Below, piece after piece: positions 28,050-42,280 of a DNA stretch of 64,000 nt (position 1 is its first letter; the number at the start of each line of letters is the position of its first letter). The position numbers and the translations under genes are program-made. The notes beneath the pieces were generated by a model. That model was not told the origin of the DNA. It searched no databases and worked only from the letters and a program-made list of their open reading frames with translations. The stretch is from Volvariella volvacea V23 (Eukaryota; Basidiomycota; Agaricomycetes; Agaricales; Pluteaceae), in NCBI GenBank assembly GCA_000349905.1, contig KB722736.1, positions 1,357,139 to 1,421,138 of the forward strand. The letters run 5' to 3'.

Positions 28050-28753
28050 GCACCGGAATAGCCGTCCCCACGTGAAATACTTGCAGTCGCAAATCACAGA
28101 ATACCTATGGAGTAGCAAATACATTGTGCAGGACTACAAAAATATTGGAGGTCCCTTCCATAGGCTTTGTCCATACCAGTAATCACATAAAGTGAACCAT
28201 TGAAGAGTTGATGATTTCGCGTCAGGCAGGCGAAAAGATACCAGGGTACCGCGCTTTTGAGTATCAGACTTTGAAATTTCTCTGGAGGTGCATCTATGCG
28301 CGTAGAACCCCTTGAGAGGTAATTTATTACCCTCTGAGATGGTGGTTAATTGGTTATTATCGCAGCTGTGTGTTTTTCAATATGTCCGATCTGATTCAAT
28401 ACCTACCTAATCCCTGGAAACAAAAAGCGAGAAGACCGAGCAGTGCCGGACGTTGAAATGACTTTGCCTTCGCGACGGTAATTCCTTACAGCCACGATGT
28501 CGCTTTCAAGTAACTGTACTTGATTATAGTCCTCTGGAATGCCTTCCTAGCGGTTAACATACTGGTCTGCTGGGACTCTCAAATTGAATATAGCATAAAA
28601 GACGCCGTTCGTGTCCACATATCCAATACAAATGCCTTGATTGTGAAGAGCTCGCTGAAAGGTGCTCGAAATCCAGAGAGGGAGACCATGGCGCTTGAGC
28701 GATTGGGTGCGGGCGTATACTACGTGGTCCCAAGTGTCTCGCCAGGGTGTCAT
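28050..28753 (-). pseudogene. decayed copy D of an agaricomycete orphan family
   Basis: Two blocks match the copies further along the window. An N-terminal block (YARTQSLKRHGLPLW, then IGYVDTNGVFYAIFNLRVPAD) aligns with YTRMLMLKRQGYPLW and IGDVGHVNENGSFLPLFNTR. A core block (FNGSLYVITGMDKAY) aligns with PNGSLYFITDVDKTH. Between them the frame is broken: a stop follows PADQYVNR. No C-terminal exons were found. The function of the family is unknown; I recall similar proteins only as multicopy, unnamed proteins of mushroom genomes. Confidence 0.7.
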
Positions 28754-29091
28754 TGTTGGTGGTAGGGTGTTAATTTAATGTCTCTGAATTTTTCGATATC
28801 TAAACTATGTCTATCGGAGGGCAATAAAAAGTGTGAGGGAGTCAGTCACGACGCGCGAGCGCCGGCGGTCTGATCTCTGTAAAAGACATTTCCCCCATTC
28901 AATATCTAGGGGAGAAACATGACAATTCGGTCGTTCTCTTCCTTGCCTAGTGCGTCGTGGCAGCAGATCAATTTTAATTAGTGTAGTTCCTATCCTTTTT
29001 TTTAATCATTTTGCTATCATCTAGGGCAAAACGTGCCTCCCATCATACTCCCAAAGTGATACTAGACAAGCACTGTCAATTTGGGATGGGA

Positions 29092-29099
29092 TAAAAAAA
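29092..29099 (-). terminator. RNA polymerase III terminator
   Basis: A run of A on the plus strand reads as an oligo-T stretch on the minus strand within 15 nt of the tRNA 3' end. Confidence 0.6.
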
Positions 29100-29105
29100 G
29101 ATGCC

Positions 29106-29190
29106 GGGCCTGACCGGGAATTGAACCCGGGACCTCCTCGAAACGGTGCGATAACCCTAACAAGGAATCATACTACTAGACCATCAGGCC
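29106..29190 (-). tRNA. tRNA-Pro (anticodon AGG) with a 13-nt intron
   Basis: On the minus strand the acceptor arms GGCCTGA and TCAGGCC pair fully. The T-arm is intact (CCGGG, TTCAATT, CCCGG) and the A-box like stretch TGGTCTAGTAGTATGA is present. The anticodon stem CCTTG/CGAGG closes around TTAGGG, a 13-nt insertion (about 29142-29154) and one more base, so the intron is at the usual 37/38 site and the anticodon is AGG. Length 85 = 72 + 13. Confidence 0.9.
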
Positions 29191-29365
29191 AATGTGTATT
29201 GATGTGTAACTATATGTATACTCTAATTTTGATAATGCCTGATTCCGATTCCATTGTTCTCGCAACGAGGATGTAGTCTAGGAAATAATGATATGTACGT
29301 TCTATATAGTACCCAAATTGTGCTCGTAGTGGTACAATACACCAAAGATGAAGAGGAAATTGAAC

Positions 29366-31115
29366 CTAATACCAAATACTACGAGTCCGATGAACGGGTA
29401 CGACTTCAGCCGTCTCAATACCTTCGATCTTCTCTTCCCCACTTTCGACCTTTTTTGCCAAGTCCCATAGGTAAAAATCAATCAAGACGCTCGTGACTTC
29501 CTCTGGATCAACGATCGCATTATCCTTATGGCCATTGATCACAATTTGCAGGTCAACACCCTGGCCGCCATCGCCATTTTCCTGTCTCGTGGTCTTTCGC
29601 TCTTTGATCCTCTCGTCCAATATTATGTTTAAAATCTCTTTTCTAATCCTCTCCACAGCCACGATGCCGGATGCTCTTAGACTGACTTCTTCTCTTGTTC
29701 CAGGAGCCAACATTACTCCCTCTTCTAGCAATTTCACGAGGATATCGGGGTATTCCAGTATCCGCAGGTGGTGTAGTATCTGTGGTACGCGGTAGTCGGC
29801 GAACATTGTGAGGTCGTGTATACATGGACCCGATGGGCCAGGGAAGATTGGGTGCGGTAGAGGTGGATAGGTGGGTGGAGGGTAAAAGGCGGCCCATGTT
29901 TCTGCAACAAGGATCTGTGTGCGCTTCCAAAGACAGACTGAGAGGAGCAAGAGACGATGGGGGTTAAATGGAGTCGGGGATAAGGTATACAGGACAACGT
30001 ACCTTTACGCCCAGCATAAACGACTTCATCGCGGAAGGAAGGAAATGTCTCCGCGACCATTTTCACGAGGTCTAATGCAGTCCCATTCCCATCGTATCGC
30101 CGTTGGAATGCTTCTAAAAATCCTTGGTACGACCCATTAAAGCGCTAAATGGGCGCTTATGAGTCACACACGAATGTATGCGCACGACAACCTACATTGC
30201 AAAGTATAGAGCCCACCTCCCGCATAACCGCTATACGCTCTTGGAACAGGGGTATAGACTCCTTCGATTGCGCAGCTGGTCTGAACACATGTTCAATGAG
30301 GGAGTCCGGACATAGCTTAGGAGACGAATAAAAGTAAGGGTCCGTTATTGGTATTCCATCGTCCTCAAGAGCTACACCAAGAAAGAGAGAAGCGATAAAT
30401 GAAAAGCAGAAGAGGATCTATAAGGGCAACAATGAAAAAAAGGCCTAGGTCTCACCTCGGTTCAATGCAGCGACCAGACTCCAATACCCCGTGTGCACCG
30501 TTTTAGTATCATCATTCCACGCCTTCCTCCATTCGATGCCGAATCTGTGCTCTGTCCCGGCCAGTTCTGACCAAAAGCTAAAGTTCCACGTAGAGATGAG
30601 GAAGATCCAGTCCAGCACTTTTTTGTTTTGTGGATCGGTCGCGTCGTACGGTTCATTGGGACATATATGCAAAGGGTGCGTGCGCCATGTCCGCGGGGTA
30701 TAAGCTTCTGCTCGCAGCTTGTTCCGTATCTGTCGAGGAAAGCACAGAGCCAAGAGGGCCGTTTGAGTTTGAAGGAAAGGGGAAGGGAAAGAGGGTACTA
30801 ACGTATTGAGCAGCAGCTTTCACACCTCGCTCGTTGATTTTGACCAGATTCGTGGCCTGTAAAAGGAATGGTAGGGTGTCAAATGACGCGAGGCAGGACA
30901 GAAACGAGAAGGAAGTCAATGTCCTTAAAAGGACTCTCAGGTTTCCATGAACAAGGCACACGACATCACACTCGTACCTTGTACGCGAACTCGGACGAAT
31001 CGACCACTGGGTTTCTGGATTCAAGCTGGATGTTGATATCAAGCCCAGTAAACTTCGTTGACAGCAGAGGTGGCGAGCCCCGTGTTATCCCTGATGGGGA
31101 AACATAGTGCGGCAT
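29366..31115 (-). CDS. QNG1: queuosine 5'-phosphate N-glycosylase/hydrolase (DUF2419, Q salvage)
   Basis: Releases queuine from queuosine nucleotides so that salvaged base can enter tRNA; fungi cannot make queuine themselves. Six exons on the minus strand: 31115-30978, 30856-30803, 30729-30456, 30371-30196, 30144-30003, 29937-29366; 451 aa. Family blocks include AYTPRTWRTHPLHI, DWIFLISTWNFSFWSE, HTGYWSLVAALNR, AETWAAFYPP, HDLTMFADYRVPQILHHL and RASGIVAVERI. The chosen ATG (MPHYVSPSG) is the first in frame. A C-terminal extension of about 70 residues after the last family block is charged and not conserved in my recollection. The neighbouring tRNA is tRNA-Pro, which is not a Q-tRNA, so the proximity is probably coincidental. 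Confidence 0.9.
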
Positions 31116-31389
31116 TACGAAAGAACAGTACGCTTTAGGGCGGCAAATTGTGGAAATCCTTGCAGCCGAGAGGACGAGACGGCTCAAGGATAGACTTGAC
31201 TTTGAATAGGGCGGAATGATGGAAGACAGATCTAAGATGTTGGGAATAGTGCCGAGCTAGCTGATGCCAGCAAAAAATTAGACAAGGAAGAGTTTACAGG
31301 TGACGAATAAGGTATGTGATGTAACTGTATGTATTTATGTCCATCGTCCGTAATTCCAAATATCCTGGTCCTGCCATCGACATCAAAAC

Positions 31390-32440
31390 TTACATCGACG
31401 TTGATCCAGTTCTGTGGCGAGCCTGAACCTCTGCTTCAACCGCCTGTGGGTTCTCGCCTTCAAGAATTCGTTCTCCCTCCTCCTTCAACTCGGGCTGAAA
31501 CGAGTCGAGTCATTGCTGGTCAGCGCCCATCCATCGCATGCGTTGCTTCTGCTCACCTTGCCTAAGAATGTTCCGCGCGTAATCTGCACCAGAAAATGGT
31601 CAACGCTCTGGAATATACCTTATGTTCAGGGTGACGAACCTTTGCATAGCCTGGATAATCAGAGTATCAGCATCCACGCTGGTGAACACCAAGCAACAAC
31701 AACACACCTTTAACCTTGTCCTTGAACGGGACATGCTTCTCTTCAACCTCAACAATAGTTACACCTGCAGCACGTGTACCAGCGCCCGCTGCCCCAGCGT
31801 CAGCTACGGGAATTCGTTCGCCTGTGGTAGTGGTGGTACTTGTGCCCGCTATTGAGCCACGGGCGGTCGTAGCTACAGGCTGGGCAGTAGTGGTAGGCTG
31901 AATGGTGGCTGGAGGGGCCTGCGATGTAGATGCAGGCTGTACTGCTCCAGTAGCGGACGGCGCAAATGCAGGACCTTGCGCTCCGCTAGGCATTGGCTCT
32001 GGCATCGGCACTACGCTTTTCGTAAGCAATCTGCTGACCGCTTGAATGATGGTACAAACCTGGCTGCTGGCTGCTGGGCATAGGCATAGGCATTGGCACT
32101 ATATTCCCCGTCAGCCTCTCCGCCAATCGCCTGATGATCACCGCTTACCTGGTTGCGGTCCGTCCTGCTGACTATAGGGGGACTCAGCATAGAGAGGGGA
32201 AGCGCCATTCCCATGAATAGTCGAGGGAATCGGAGGAGGCAAGTCCGCCAGGCTCGAGTACATCACAGGTGCAACTCCGCTGGCCAGCGTTCCAGAGGGC
32301 GCAACGTCTTCTTCCACAAACTTGCCCTTTCCATGGCGTGGTGGTGTCCTTTCCTTCGTCCCAATAGGACTGACCTGTGCGAAAGGGTCTCTTGTTTCCA
32401 TTTGTTCGGTGGGGATGCCGGGGGCGGATTGGGATGCCAT
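31390..32440 (-). CDS. hypothetical low-complexity protein
   Basis: I do not recognise a family with confidence. Five exons on the minus strand: 32440-32149, 32040-31708, 31650-31619, 31583-31557, 31494-31390. The N-terminal part is Pro/Ser/Gly-rich (MASQSAPGIPTEQMETRDPF); the middle is Ala/Thr/Pro-rich with a five-Thr run. The C-terminal ~55 residues are charged (FKDKVKGYAKV, TRGTFLGKPELKEEGERIL) and recall small CsbD-like stress proteins, which is only a suggestion. The intron 31584-31618 is just 35 nt. The stop codon lies inside a perfect donor sequence (GTAAGT), so the gene may continue by splicing. Confidence 0.55.
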
Positions 32441-32761
32441 TGTTCGTCGAGCGTTGGTGAGAATGGTGTTGGGATGAAGTTCAGACACTGTCGAACTTGA
32501 GGGGTGCGCTTATATATTTCCTGTCTATGTTGTCGTTCTAGGTCAGTATTGGCGACCTCCTTTAATTTAATGACTACGTCAGTCAGATCGCAAGTGACGT
32601 CATTGCTATCGTTCCACATATGGGCGCAGCGACAAAAAGTCGAGCAAAGCGGTGCAGCGCAGAAGCAACAATGCCTATACGTCAAATATGATACAATGTG
32701 TACAAGTGCCCTCGAGTCCGTTGGTACACCGATTGATGGCGACTGGTGCACGTCGCTATCG

Positions 32762-34479
32762 TCATACATTAGCACCAATACCAGTTCCATCTGCCACCCA
32801 AGCATCCGTGGCCAGTCTAACCGGGATTGTCAGACGCAAGTCTGAAAATGGCACCTTCTTGAGGTCAGGCGGGGTGATCGTGAGCGTGATAAAGTCCTGA
32901 TAGCGAGGCGGAACGATCAGTACGATGAGGGCGGATGTACGGGTGGTTGTGCCTACCTGGACAGTCAACCCGCCGGCTCTGAAACCTGTCACTTTGGCTG
33001 CACTGTGGACGAGTATTTCGCCTGAGAAGCACATCCAAGTCGGGCCGTCTCCCTAGTGGATGTCAATACATAGTATGTACATTCACTGCCAGACGTACAG
33101 CATGCTTGAATGTTCCCTCTCCAATGCAATCAACTCTCCACATTTCTGTTCGTCCATTGTCACTGACTTCCAAGTTGGTTCGACTGGTAGTACTATCAGC
33201 CATCACCTCTAATCTTGCTTTGATCAACGAGATGTAGCATTGAGTTAACCTACCTAACGTCGACGCTCGCCTGCCTAAATAACTGCACCTTGGTCGCCTG
33301 TCTCGCCAAAGCCACATTTGGATTCGGGGCAATAGGCGAAAATGCAGCCAAGGCAGGTGCCGCACCCTCTACCAGCATATAAAAGGGTATTGACTGTGTC
33401 ATGCAAAATGTTCTTGACGTGGGCACATAGAATCCCACGGTCAAGTTCTGGTTGTCGGTGCTTGCGCTATGAGAGGGCCCTTTGTACTTTAATTCAGAAG
33501 AGTAGCAATGCCATTCTGGGTTTGAAGACGAAAGAGTAGCGGCTAGTGTAGGAGTGAGGGTAAGGGCGGCAGGGAGGGGACTTGCTGGACGAGTGCGCGG
33601 GTGATAGATGAAAGCTGTGGAAAGGATACTGTATCTTGTCAGTCCAAGGTGTCTTCTGAGACTAAAGAGACTCACGTCTCGCCAATATGTAGATTAAATA
33701 ACTTGGATTTAACGAGCGGAACTGGTTTGGTGACTGACACTACGATGGTATACTGAAATATTGGGTGATTGTATCAAAATGCGGGATCTGAGCTTGGGGA
33801 ACACTCACCTCAATCGATGCGATGAATCCAGGTAGTCCCGAGAGTTTCACATCGAACGTCGGTGGAAGGGGCTACATTAGTACGGTCTCAGCACCGCATA
33901 ATTGACGACGTCACACAAATACCCACAATTGTATGCGCTTCATATTCAAATGTTGGGGGAAGCTCCAAGGTAAATGGGAGAGATGTGGGACAAGAAGGTG
34001 GTCCACCGGACTCATCCTTGCTCCAAAGCACACTACGAGCCAGACGGAGCTTGATAATGCTCTTGCCTCCCTCGCCTATCTCCCTGACACTTAAGCGCCC
34101 GTTGATCTATTCACAGCTGTAATGGTCAAGTACGAGAAAATAAAATAGTTCCCCTCACCTTAATATCAACGCTAGTCACACCACCAACCTTCGCCGAGTT
34201 GACACCCACAATCCCACTAACCGACGCACACTGTCCATACAAGGGCAGCACCGCGCCTTCTTCCTGTGCATCCAGAGTCAAATTCAGCAACCCATTCTTA
34301 TTCTGTTTGACGAATTTCCCCGTCGGTCGAGGGCGATGATGATCGGCCAAGGCAATCCGTTGTTCATCATCATGGGGTTCGGCCGAGTACGATGGCGTTC
34401 GATGGAGACTTGGAGCCCCAACGTACGATGGTAGACTAGTTGTGGAGAATCCCGCGAGTTTAGTTTCCGAAGAGAGCAT
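32762..34479 (-). CDS. arrestin-like protein
   Basis: Probable arrestin-fold adaptor; fungal members link plasma-membrane cargo to ubiquitin ligases, but substrate and ligase here are unknown. Eight exons on the minus strand: 34479-34159, 34106-33927, 33871-33809, 33752-33676, 33628-33254, 33213-33099, 33052-32957, 32896-32762; 453 aa. The frame runs through LYGQCASVSGIVGVNS, GGPPSCPTSLPFTLELPPTF, IYHPRTRPASP, WRVDCIGEGTF, GDGPTWMCFSGEILV and a final TPPDLKKVPFSDLRLTIPVRL, the usual basidiomycete arrangement of N- and C-arrestin lobes. A poorly conserved Ser/Pro-rich N-terminus precedes the fold. No PPxY motif was noticed. Intron 33214-33253 is only 40 nt. Confidence 0.8.
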
Positions 34480-35198
34480 AGCAGGCGCTTGAACTGTTGA
34501 GGCGTTGTCCCTTGTGTCCACTAATAGCTTCCTTGTCCTCACTGCAGGTGATAACCCAGCCCTTTTGAGTGGTTGGAAGGGAGGAGGGAAAGAAGAATGG
34601 TGTATAATCGCCACCGCCGAAGCATCAAAGGGCTATCGGCAACTTGTGGGAGTATTACGTGCACAGAGCTTGTCCACGGGATACACAGGAAGAGGCATCC
34701 AAAGAAAGAATGCGGCTCTCGAATGGGGATTTGCATCATGTGCGTGTCAACAACCAGAAGTATTGATGGACATCCCATCAGCCTGTGGTGTATTCTTGGA
34801 GCGCGTGAATGCTTCGGTTAGGCTTCATAAGGTCACTGTGTGTAGCGGCAGAGGAGAAGCGTAGAGTCATAGAACTCGTTACAATGATACCAGTGTCAAT
34901 TTGGCTTCTGGTAGTATGAACAGCTCGACGCAGCTAACCAGATAGAAATTAAGCAAGCACTTCGTGGCGATAACCCATTGTGCTTCAAAGATTTGACGCG
35001 GGCATTTGTGCACCAACAAGCATGGCAAAGTCAGGACAGCTGTCACAACGGGTTCAGCATAACCGTCGGCTACAACGATAGGCGTTGTCAAATAACTAAC
35101 AAGAACAAAGCTCAATGTTGGAGGTTACTTCAAGTTCGAGTTACTCCTACATCCGGAATATTACAGAATTTTATGCGAGCTACCAAGTCTACAAATGA
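34480..35198. other. intergenic region, no gene seen
   Basis: Upstream of the arrestin-like gene the minus-strand frame stays open for about 45 codons but has no ATG. The rest shows no recognisable motif. Confidence 0.4.
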
Positions 35199-36525
<1,327 letters not shown>

Positions 36526-36598
36526 TGGAGCAATGGTAGGTCGAAGAAGCAAGAAATCAGTGTGCTTTGAGAGATACCAACTGCGAATTCTACCTGCA

Positions 36599-36604
36599 TT
36601 TATA
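36599..36604 (-). promoter_or_regulatory. TATA box of OYE paralogue 1
   Basis: TATAAA on the minus strand lies 74 bp from the start codon. The paralogue has the same element at 77 bp. Confidence 0.5.
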
Positions 36605-38475
36605 GGGAGGACATTATGTTGTGAACGACGCGGGTGGCAAACAATTGTTGCTGACTCACGCTGCATGAATCAGCAAAAACCACATGCCAGAACCAAAGAA
36701 GTCGCGCAGCCAGGAACCGGTCTATTGCCACATTCCGGGTTGTCTCTAAGAAAATAGTGGAGCTGATTCAGCAACCCAAGCAAGACGTCACTCATTCATA
36801 TTTAAAGGAGAGATCCGCTGCAAGTTCGAGCTTAGAAATAAGAAGCTATTCTCGCCTCAATGATGTCCCGTACCTACGATAATTGGCGGTTGTCTTGTCG
36901 ATTCTTTGAGCGGGACAGTGTTCAAGTCGAGTTAGAGCGAATGAGAAGCGCTGAGTAAGTTGGCGATCTTGTGGGACAACAATCATACTTACCATAAACA
37001 GTAATCACTTCTTCCGCACACAAGACCCTTGGTGGTTTTCAATCAGAATGGTAGGAAGCGTCGGAAGCGATAAGGCAGCGGTGGTGATGTTCCCAATCAG
37101 GACGCCTGCTACGTAGCTCAAAGGTTGGGGGCACTGCTCGAACGAAATAGGAAATAGCTATGTGGGCGTGAGGTGGCTATGGCGAATTTTTGACTCCTCG
37201 TTATCGCATAATGTCACTCAAGAAAGTCCTGCCCGTCTCTGTGTCGTCTCTAATACGATCGCCAACCACTAGGAGTCAATTGAAATGGCCATCGAAATGC
37301 TCATTACTGCGTCACCTCCATCGCACTCGTGTAAAAAGTTGAATACCAGTTTTAGCCTGAGCAGGTCATGGATATGGAATTCCGAGAGCGTATGAGTTGC
37401 AACCAATACCATGGTGGTAGCTATGTCTGGATCAGGGGCTCATCCCAATGTGGTTGTCCTACGTTAGGTTCATAGCTCATATTCACCGTAATTGCAATGC
37501 ACCACCAAATCCCGAATTTTGAGCGATGCTCGTCTTTGAGAGGCTCCAAGAAAACTTCAATATCTTCGCCATGGGTGTGAGGCGCTCGTTATATTATGCT
37601 ATTCAATTGTCAGACGCCAGCGCCAATTGGTTGGCTTATTTCGTAGATCCAGATAGCATCATATTACGCCAATTCAATATATATGGAAGGCCAGCAGGAG
37701 GCCACACTGAATAAGAGCACAGTCATCATTACTCATATTGCGCGAACTGGAAGCAATTCGGAGAAACCTTTACCACCTTTATAATTAACTCTGGCCTTAA
37801 CACTATGAGCGCGAACTATTTCCCATAGATCTCAAGTCCCCTCTTTCGTCCAGCTCCACTATTGCCTCGAAATCATATTCTTGAGAGGGTGTGTAGGAGA
37901 CTAGTTTGGGAGTGCGAAGTTGCTACGGTTCACATCTAGGGCCTCCAACTGTGTAATGAAATTGTGAGTATTCAAATCCATTCGCAATAGCTGCAGAGCA
38001 CTGATTTCTGGCCGGGCCGTGCAGGATCTTTTGATGACTTTTGATGAAGCGTTGATTCGCCAGATGGTAGTTGTGCGGTATATACATGGGTTGGCTGAGT
38101 CCGTGAACGCCATTTTTGAGGTGCGTCACCATTTGGCATTCGTAGAGAAAGGTGTGGGAAATATGGGACTGGGGCTGAGAAGAGTGCGAAACGAAATCGC
38201 GCCAGGCGAGCATGCACTTAGTCGTAGAAATAGGTATGTATGCGCCAGCTCATTACTTTCGGGGACTACGCAGTTTGCTTCCGTTGCTTCCGTCGCGTCG
38301 CGTCTCGGGCAGAATGGATAGTTCGCGTTTTCTGAAGGTATCCTAACAGCGCCACAATAGAGCATTGCTGTCATAGCAGTCGTTACGTCATGTCGGAAAT
38401 GTCTATAAATTCAGAAATACTGATGATACACGGTATAGAGTTAAACACTTTAGGAATTTTAGGTGCCATCCTATC
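36605..38475. other. 1.9 kb between the two OYE genes, no gene recognised
   Basis: Short frames occur on both strands (for example plus 38019-38321) but none carries a motif I can name. Confidence 0.4.
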
Positions 38476-39815
<1,340 letters not shown>

Positions 39816-39891
39816 CAAAGAAGTGCGTTGTTTATGATTAAATGAAGGAAGAAGGGGTGGTTATGGCGACAATGGCACTTCTCCAAGCCCC

Positions 39892-39897
39892 TTTATA
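39892..39897 (-). promoter_or_regulatory. TATA box of OYE paralogue 2
   Basis: TATAAA on the minus strand lies 77 bp from the start codon, matching the layout of paralogue 1. Confidence 0.5.
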
Positions 39898-40464
39898 GGG
39901 GAAATTGCTTGTGAACATGAGTACCCCTTCTGGATGCGGCTGACGTGCAAGGTGTGTTCGAGGAACGCACATCCGGGAGCCGGTCCAGCGACTGGTGGCA
40001 TCTACCCGGTTGTTTCCTCGGCTGAATCAGCTACACCGCCAGCTAAGCAAATGTCTGTCCAAGTTCGACTGTTCACAATAAGGAGCCCCCTCGAAGAAGC
40101 GGGACCGACCCTAATAATACTCCGCGGTCGCGATGATGGCGTCATTGGCTGACTGAGTTGCTTATTACAAGAGGACGCTAACTCGACGCGGAAGATGAGT
40201 GTAAATCCCAAGCCCTGCGTGGAAATGTCAAACCTCAAGAGCGCCAATCATAGCTGCCAATTTCGGCGATGTGCATGAGGTACAGTACCTGATATGCGAA
40301 AGCTTCGGGATTTTCAAGCAAATGACGCAATTGGCCCTCGCTTGCTCACCCCGGAGGCCGGAAAACAGACACGCTGAGGAGTCTGATACTTCATTTTTGT
40401 TTTTTTCCAAGAAAGAACCATTACAAGTGAACAAGATGAATGAAGACACATCACGATGGCTATT

Positions 40465-41799
40465 CTACAACTTAGCTTTGTCAAGGTTTTTGGGAGCTTT
40501 CCGCGCACCCTCTCCCTCAGAATGCCTCTTTCCCTTGGCCTCATTCACCTCCATGGGTACGGTCAAGGCCATTTGGGTAGCTGTAGCCAAACACACTTGT
40601 TTGTCTCGCCAACCTTCCCCTCCTGCTGCACCGACCTGACCTATGTCACAAGGCGCAGTCCACACTTCTACGTAGGCATCGTGTCTTCCTTGGGGATGTG
40701 TCAAAAACTTTCCATTGGAATAGAGCCCAACTGTGCGCTTTGAGCGGAGTGGCGACGCTGGTGGGATGGGCCACTTGAATTCGACAGAAATCATCACGGT
40801 GGGAAACCAGCTGAAATCTGTTAGTCACGACGTCCATTACGCGTAGAGATTGGGGTCGACGTGCCTGGTCGTCAAGCCTGGTCTTTCGCTCTTTGGCAAG
40901 AGGGTGGGGACATTCAAGAATATATCGGCCAGGAATGCAAGGTGGGGGTTGGTGAGTCGTTCATTCTCATCAACGAATTCAAACCAAGCACCCCATTCCA
41001 ACCCATCACCTCCAACGAAAGTCCTGCTGCTCTCGTTGTTACCGGAAGGGTTCGATTCAGGAGCAGGTCGCTTCGCATTTTCAAGCACACGGTTTTCTAT
41101 CTGGTTTTTTGAGCGAATTATAGGGTCTTCTGCCCATCTAACTTGCTTATGGAATTTCCAAGTATGACGAAGAGACGTGGGAGTTGCTGTAGCAGGATGG
41201 GTGTAGAGGGGAATACGCCGCGCAAATGGTGACGGCGCGGATAGGGTAAGGCCTGAATGAGCGGTGGCGCCAGTTGTTGGCCGATTGCACCCAAATATAG
41301 CATGGCTTGTGACTTTTGCTAAACCCTGTCATCACTAGAGGTCGGTCGAGGTCAAGTTGGTGCCTGCTTGCATACCTTTTGCATAAAATCCGCAGATAGA
41401 TTTGTAAACCTGTTTCCGACCTTGACGGTGCGAATATGGACTTCGAAGTGGGATACTGAACTTGGTCTGAGATAATGGGCGGTGATGTGAATGGGGTCGG
41501 TATGCTCAGATGCTTGTGCTTGGTGCTGAATGCATGCTTCGAGTATAAGCGCCAGCACGTAGCCTGTTACCTCCATCGCTGAAGAGCAAGAACGTACAGT
41601 TCTATTACGAGGAGCGCACCTCCATTCGGTACACTACCGACGCCAGGCTCGATTAGCTCACCTTCGACTGCAGGGGAAGTATGTCGACTTACGCGCCAAC
41701 TGCACACTCTGGGTCCACATGTCCCGTGTAGACACCTATTTCTTCGGAAGAGAGGTTAGGTGCATGGGATATGTCGATTGCCTTGTAAAAAGGGGCCAT
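40465..41799 (-). CDS. thioesterase-like superfamily protein
   Basis: Probable hotdog-fold acyl-CoA thioesterase (4HBT_3 type); substrate unknown. Five exons on the minus strand: 41799-41693, 41633-41620 (14 nt), 41563-41376, 41325-40865, 40810-40465; 371 aa. The first hotdog half holds YTGHVDPECAVG, VPNGGYVLALILEACIQHQ and PIHITAHYLRPSS. The second half holds LEWGAWFEF, ADIFLNVPTLLPKS, SWFPTVMISVEFKWPIP, PQGRHDAYVEVWTAP and CLATATQMALTVP. The last intron (40811-40864) begins with GC: only AG|GCACGT keeps the reading frame into SWFPT. Confidence 0.82.
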
Positions 41800-42101
41800 G
41801 GATGGTGGTAGTCGATGGCCAACGTGATGAGTTGCGCCACAAAAGGATGGGCCAGTCATAAGCCTCCCGAATAACGGTGGCTTGAAGCTACAGGCCGGTG
41901 TCAAGGCGGTGGTTCACGGACAAGGATCGGCCATCAAGTAACCGGACTCCGACAGCAATGCCTGATCCCGGGAGCAATGCACGGTGCGGACTAAACCATC
42001 ACAAAGCTAGATTCCAAGTTCCTTTGCAACTCCAGAGTGCCTGCCGCTGCATCCCGCTGGTGGGCAGGGGAGCATGTATTGATGTTGATTGTGCGATTTC
42101 G

Positions 42102-42201
42102 NNNNNNNNNNNNNNNNNNNNNNNNNNNNNNNNNNNNNNNNNNNNNNNNNNNNNNNNNNNNNNNNNNNNNNNNNNNNNNNNNNNNNNNNNNNNNNNNNNN
42201 N
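42102..42201. other. assembly gap (100 N)
   Basis: Exactly 100 undetermined bases, the conventional scaffold-gap filler. The true length is unknown. The gap lies 79 bp before the start of the Pol X-like gene, so its promoter, or a longer N-terminus, could be missing. Confidence 0.98.
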
Positions 42202-42280
42202 TAACACTTGGTTCGCTTTTTTTGAAATTCCCACCATCAGCGCTTTCAACCCTTTGCTCTCAACCCGTATGCGCGTCTGA

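Noticed and set aside
29106..31115. Functional pairing of QNG1 with the adjacent tRNA gene
   Set aside because: The tRNA is tRNA-Pro(AGG); queuosine occurs only in GUN-anticodon tRNAs, so adjacency carries no meaning.
38019..38321. 100-codon plus-strand frame between the OYE genes
   Set aside because: Open on both strands with no motif, start context or splice signals to favour either.
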